DNA of 37,394 nt from Balamuthia mandrillaris (taxonomy: Eukaryota; Discosea; Longamoebia; Balamuthiidae). The stretch spans positions 1-37,394 of the forward strand of contig JAVKOQ010000442.1 in assembly GCA_031835245.1 (NCBI GenBank), in the 5' to 3' direction. The position numbers and the translations under genes were made by a program. Under the pieces are notes generated by a model that was not told where the DNA came from, made no database searches, and saw only the letters and a program-made list of their open reading frames with translations. This document shows, piece after piece, positions 35,901 through 37,394 of this stretch (the stretch's first letter is position 1; the number at the start of each line of letters is the position of its first letter).

Positions 35901-36368
35901 TAAGACACGCAAGTAACATTCATCAACCAAAAACATCGTTATTCTCTAGTGTGAGCATGGCTTACAAAACAGGAGTGGCTGTGTCCCAACCCCGGTTGCC
36001 CGAACGACCCATATTTGAGCGAGGAGAAGCATTTAGAGAATTTTTCTTAACGAAGTGTATGCCTGCTTTTTTTTTTTTCCTTTTGCTTTCGCTCCAATGG
36101 CCCAATGCTTATGCTCTTTATTGTATCGACAGTGATAAATGCAGAGCGGTGTGCCATGTCAGCTCCTCAGTTCAGGAAGATACAAGAGCGGGTGCGCGCC
36201 GAGTTGTTCGCCGAACTGCAAGAGAAGTTCCCCAAAAAGAAAAGCAAGACCAAGCCCGACCGACGTGCCAGCGACCTACCCGAATTCTACATGACCAGCG
36301 AAACCGCCGCTGCTCTTAGAGCCTTCCAGAAATCACAAGAAGACAAAAAGAAGGAAGTTGGAGGATGA
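31806..36368 (+). CDS. SH2-LRR-RapGAP protein
   Basis: Seventeen exons from 31806-31931 to 36133-36368 join in phase to 945 residues. An N-terminal helical linker (TRKKFEQFLQRFGPPE, about residues 75-90) precedes an SH2 domain (VWFHGAQSRQASERLLL, GSFLLRYSS with the phosphotyrosine-binding Arg, then GAFTVDYI, about 105-200), a layout like the EF-like linker plus SH2 of STAT and Cbl. About ten LRRs follow (LSLRGLGITGTLPAHI to LDVSDNKLEHVPVELI, about 245-450). The C-terminal RapGAP domain (about 720-900) has SVYTVYKDHEIMFHVST, RKRFIGNDIVVIIF with the catalytic Asn thumb, FNHVFALVQPQ and FREFFLTKLINAE, each rebuilt across introns. It should stimulate GTP hydrolysis on Rap-type GTPases and be targeted by phosphotyrosine. 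Three introns contain CT tracts. A few acceptor choices (exons 3 and 16) are inferred from domain fit. Confidence 0.9.
31969..31994 (+). repeat. (CT)n microsatellite in SH2-RapGAP intron 1
   Basis: Coding-strand CT tract about 35 nt after the gttcct donor at 31932. Confidence 0.9.
32469..32503 (+). repeat. (CT)n microsatellite in SH2-RapGAP intron 3
   Basis: Coding-strand CT tract in the 223-nt intron between 32413 and 32637. Confidence 0.9.
32899..32939 (+). repeat. (CT)n microsatellite in SH2-RapGAP intron 5
   Basis: Coding-strand CT tract in the intron that splits the SH2 domain (32836-32987). Confidence 0.9.
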
Positions 36369-36620
36369 TGTGACGGAAGACCATAAACTCGTGAAACACA
36401 TAGAGACAAGAGCTCTGCTCTGCTCTGCTCTGCTCTCCTCTCCTCTCCTGTCCTCTCCCATCTCCCCTTTCCCTCTCTCCTCTCTATGTCGACAAAAATG
36501 TGGCTGAGGGGTCGCATGCCACCGATTTCTTCGTTGTGGCTTTCTGCTCCGCAAAAGAGAGCAGCAGAAGAAGAAGAAGAGGGAAGAAGAAGAAGAAAGA
36601 AAGAAAGATTTAAAGCCAAC
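36369..36620. other. Spacer and possible 5'UTR of PSMB4
   Basis: CT/GA-rich sequence (tgctctgctc and ctcctctcct runs at about 36413-36450). An in-frame ATG at 36486 precedes the chosen start, but the 45 codons it would add are Glu/Arg/Lys repeats from a GAA/AGA tract and look untranslated. Confidence 0.4.
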
Positions 36621-37394
36621 ATGTTGCCCACACCAACCTACGGTCCTTCTGATTTTTGCTTCGCAGGTCAGAAGAACGAGTTCTTCCAAATCAATTACAA
36701 TGCCTCAGCGCCCGCCGTTCCCGCTAAGCGCACATTGTACTGCATTCCTTCTTCCACCCTTTCCCCTTTGTTTAACATGCATGTTGGTGCTGTGGCTCAC
36801 TGTTTCTCTCCACCAGAGATCCATACGTAACTGGTACCTCAGTGCTGGCCATTAAGTACAAGGATGGTGTCATGATGACCGCTGATACATTGGGTAGGTT
36901 TTTTTTTTTTGACTTTTTCAGCCTGAGTGATGTGCTCTGCAATTGACCCACTGCACGCTCGTTAGGCTCGTATGGCTCTCTTGCCAGGTTCAAGGACTTG
37001 CGTAGAATCAGAAAACTTGGCGACAATACTCTGATTGGTGGTTCTGGCGAGTACTCTGACTACCAGTACCTCATGACGGTTTTGGAGGAGCTCATGTGAG
37101 TGAAACCTTTTTCTCTTTCCTCTCTTCCATTGTTTTCTCCTGTTGTGGCACCACTGACGCATATTATAATGATCAACTTAGTGACACAGACAAAGCCTAT
37201 GAGGACGGCAACAAGCTTCGCCCGCAGGAGATCTACAGCTACTTGACGAGGGTCATGTACGGCCGCAGAAACAAGTTTGATCCGTTGTGGAACCAACTCG
37301 TTGTTGCTGGTGTACGTGACGGTGTAAGGTGCGTTGTTTTCTTTCATTTTTCCAAAGGGCTATTTTGAGGCCTTCTTTCCTGACCCCCCCCCCC
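36621..37394 (+). CDS. PSMB4: 20S proteasome subunit beta-7 (PSMB4), 5' part
   Basis: Four exons are visible (36621-36736, 36817-36893, 36966-37095, 37182-37328), joined in phase; the gene continues beyond the window after a gtgcgt donor. YVTGTSVLAIKYKDGVMM, ADTLGSYGSLARFKDLRRI, IGGSGEYSDYQYLMTVLEEL, LRPQEIYSYLTRVMYGRRNK and FDPLWNQLVVAGVRDG match the beta-7/PSMB4 subunit rather than other beta subunits. This subunit is catalytically inactive and helps lock the two beta rings; its propeptide-like N-terminus (MLPTPTYGPSDF) agrees with the family. The region from 36661 could also be a separate exon, since a gcttcgcag acceptor precedes GTCAG. About 156 residues are seen out of a usual 260. Confidence 0.92.

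Noticed and set aside
37384-37394. Run of C at the window end
   Set aside because: A simple homopolymer in an intron of PSMB4; no functional reading, possibly a sequencing or contig-edge effect.

Overview
The window is nuclear DNA of a unicellular eukaryote. Genes are dense and lie on both strands. They are broken by many short GT-AG introns (about 45-150 nt), use the standard code, end near AATAAA signals, and are often only 70-300 bp apart. The proteins point to an amoebozoan, probably a discosean amoeba of the Acanthamoeba/Balamuthia type: a short-rod alpha-actinin, an SH2-LRR-RapGAP signalling protein and a kinase-LRR fusion beside ordinary eukaryotic housekeeping genes. The lineage is an inference from gene content; no rRNA or other phylogenetic marker is present.

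Layout. Positions 1-3702 hold a Mutator-like DNA transposon with one transposase gene between terminal inverted repeats built of short tandem units. Then follow a small unknown gene (4460-5116, +), alpha-actinin (5446-7779, -), a GPATCH3-type G-patch protein (8119-9717, -), a small unknown two-exon gene (9790-10186, +), a DENN-domain protein (10384-13972, +), a four-CX9C mitochondrial protein (14076-14748, -), a UFD1/zinc-finger protein (14980-17801, -), a TCAIM-like mitochondrial protein (17916-19854, +) and a four-CBS-domain protein resembling AMPK gamma (20227-21726, +). Next come an RBBP4/MSI1 histone chaperone (22282-24151, +), a TTBK-type kinase fused to leucine-rich repeats (24263-27574, -), a COX14-like protein (27862-28177, -), a coiled-coil protein (28328-29264, +), an unresolved stretch (29265-30530), ALYREF/THOC4 (30531-31467, -), an SH2-LRR-RapGAP protein (31806-36368, +) and the 5' part of proteasome subunit beta-7/PSMB4 (36621 to the window end, +).

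The genes do not form one pathway; this is an ordinary mixed chromosome segment. Loose themes are mitochondrial proteins (CX9C, TCAIM-like, COX14-like), ubiquitin/proteasome (UFD1-like, PSMB4), RNA export and splicing (ALYREF, GPATCH3) and phosphotyrosine/small-GTPase signalling (DENN, SH2-RapGAP). Most gene models are supported by phase-consistent splicing: in the kinase-LRR gene (9 exons, 826 aa), the SH2-RapGAP gene (17 exons, 945 aa), RBBP4 (8 exons, 421 aa) and alpha-actinin (6 exons, 631 aa) the summed exons give an exact multiple of three with conserved domains running across the junctions.

The most interesting items are the kinase-LRR fusion, the SH2-LRR-RapGAP protein, an E2F-like site before RBBP4, three CRE-like sites in one divergent promoter, a 26-bp perfect inverted repeat, and a genome-wide habit of GTAC splice donors and CT-rich microsatellites inside introns.
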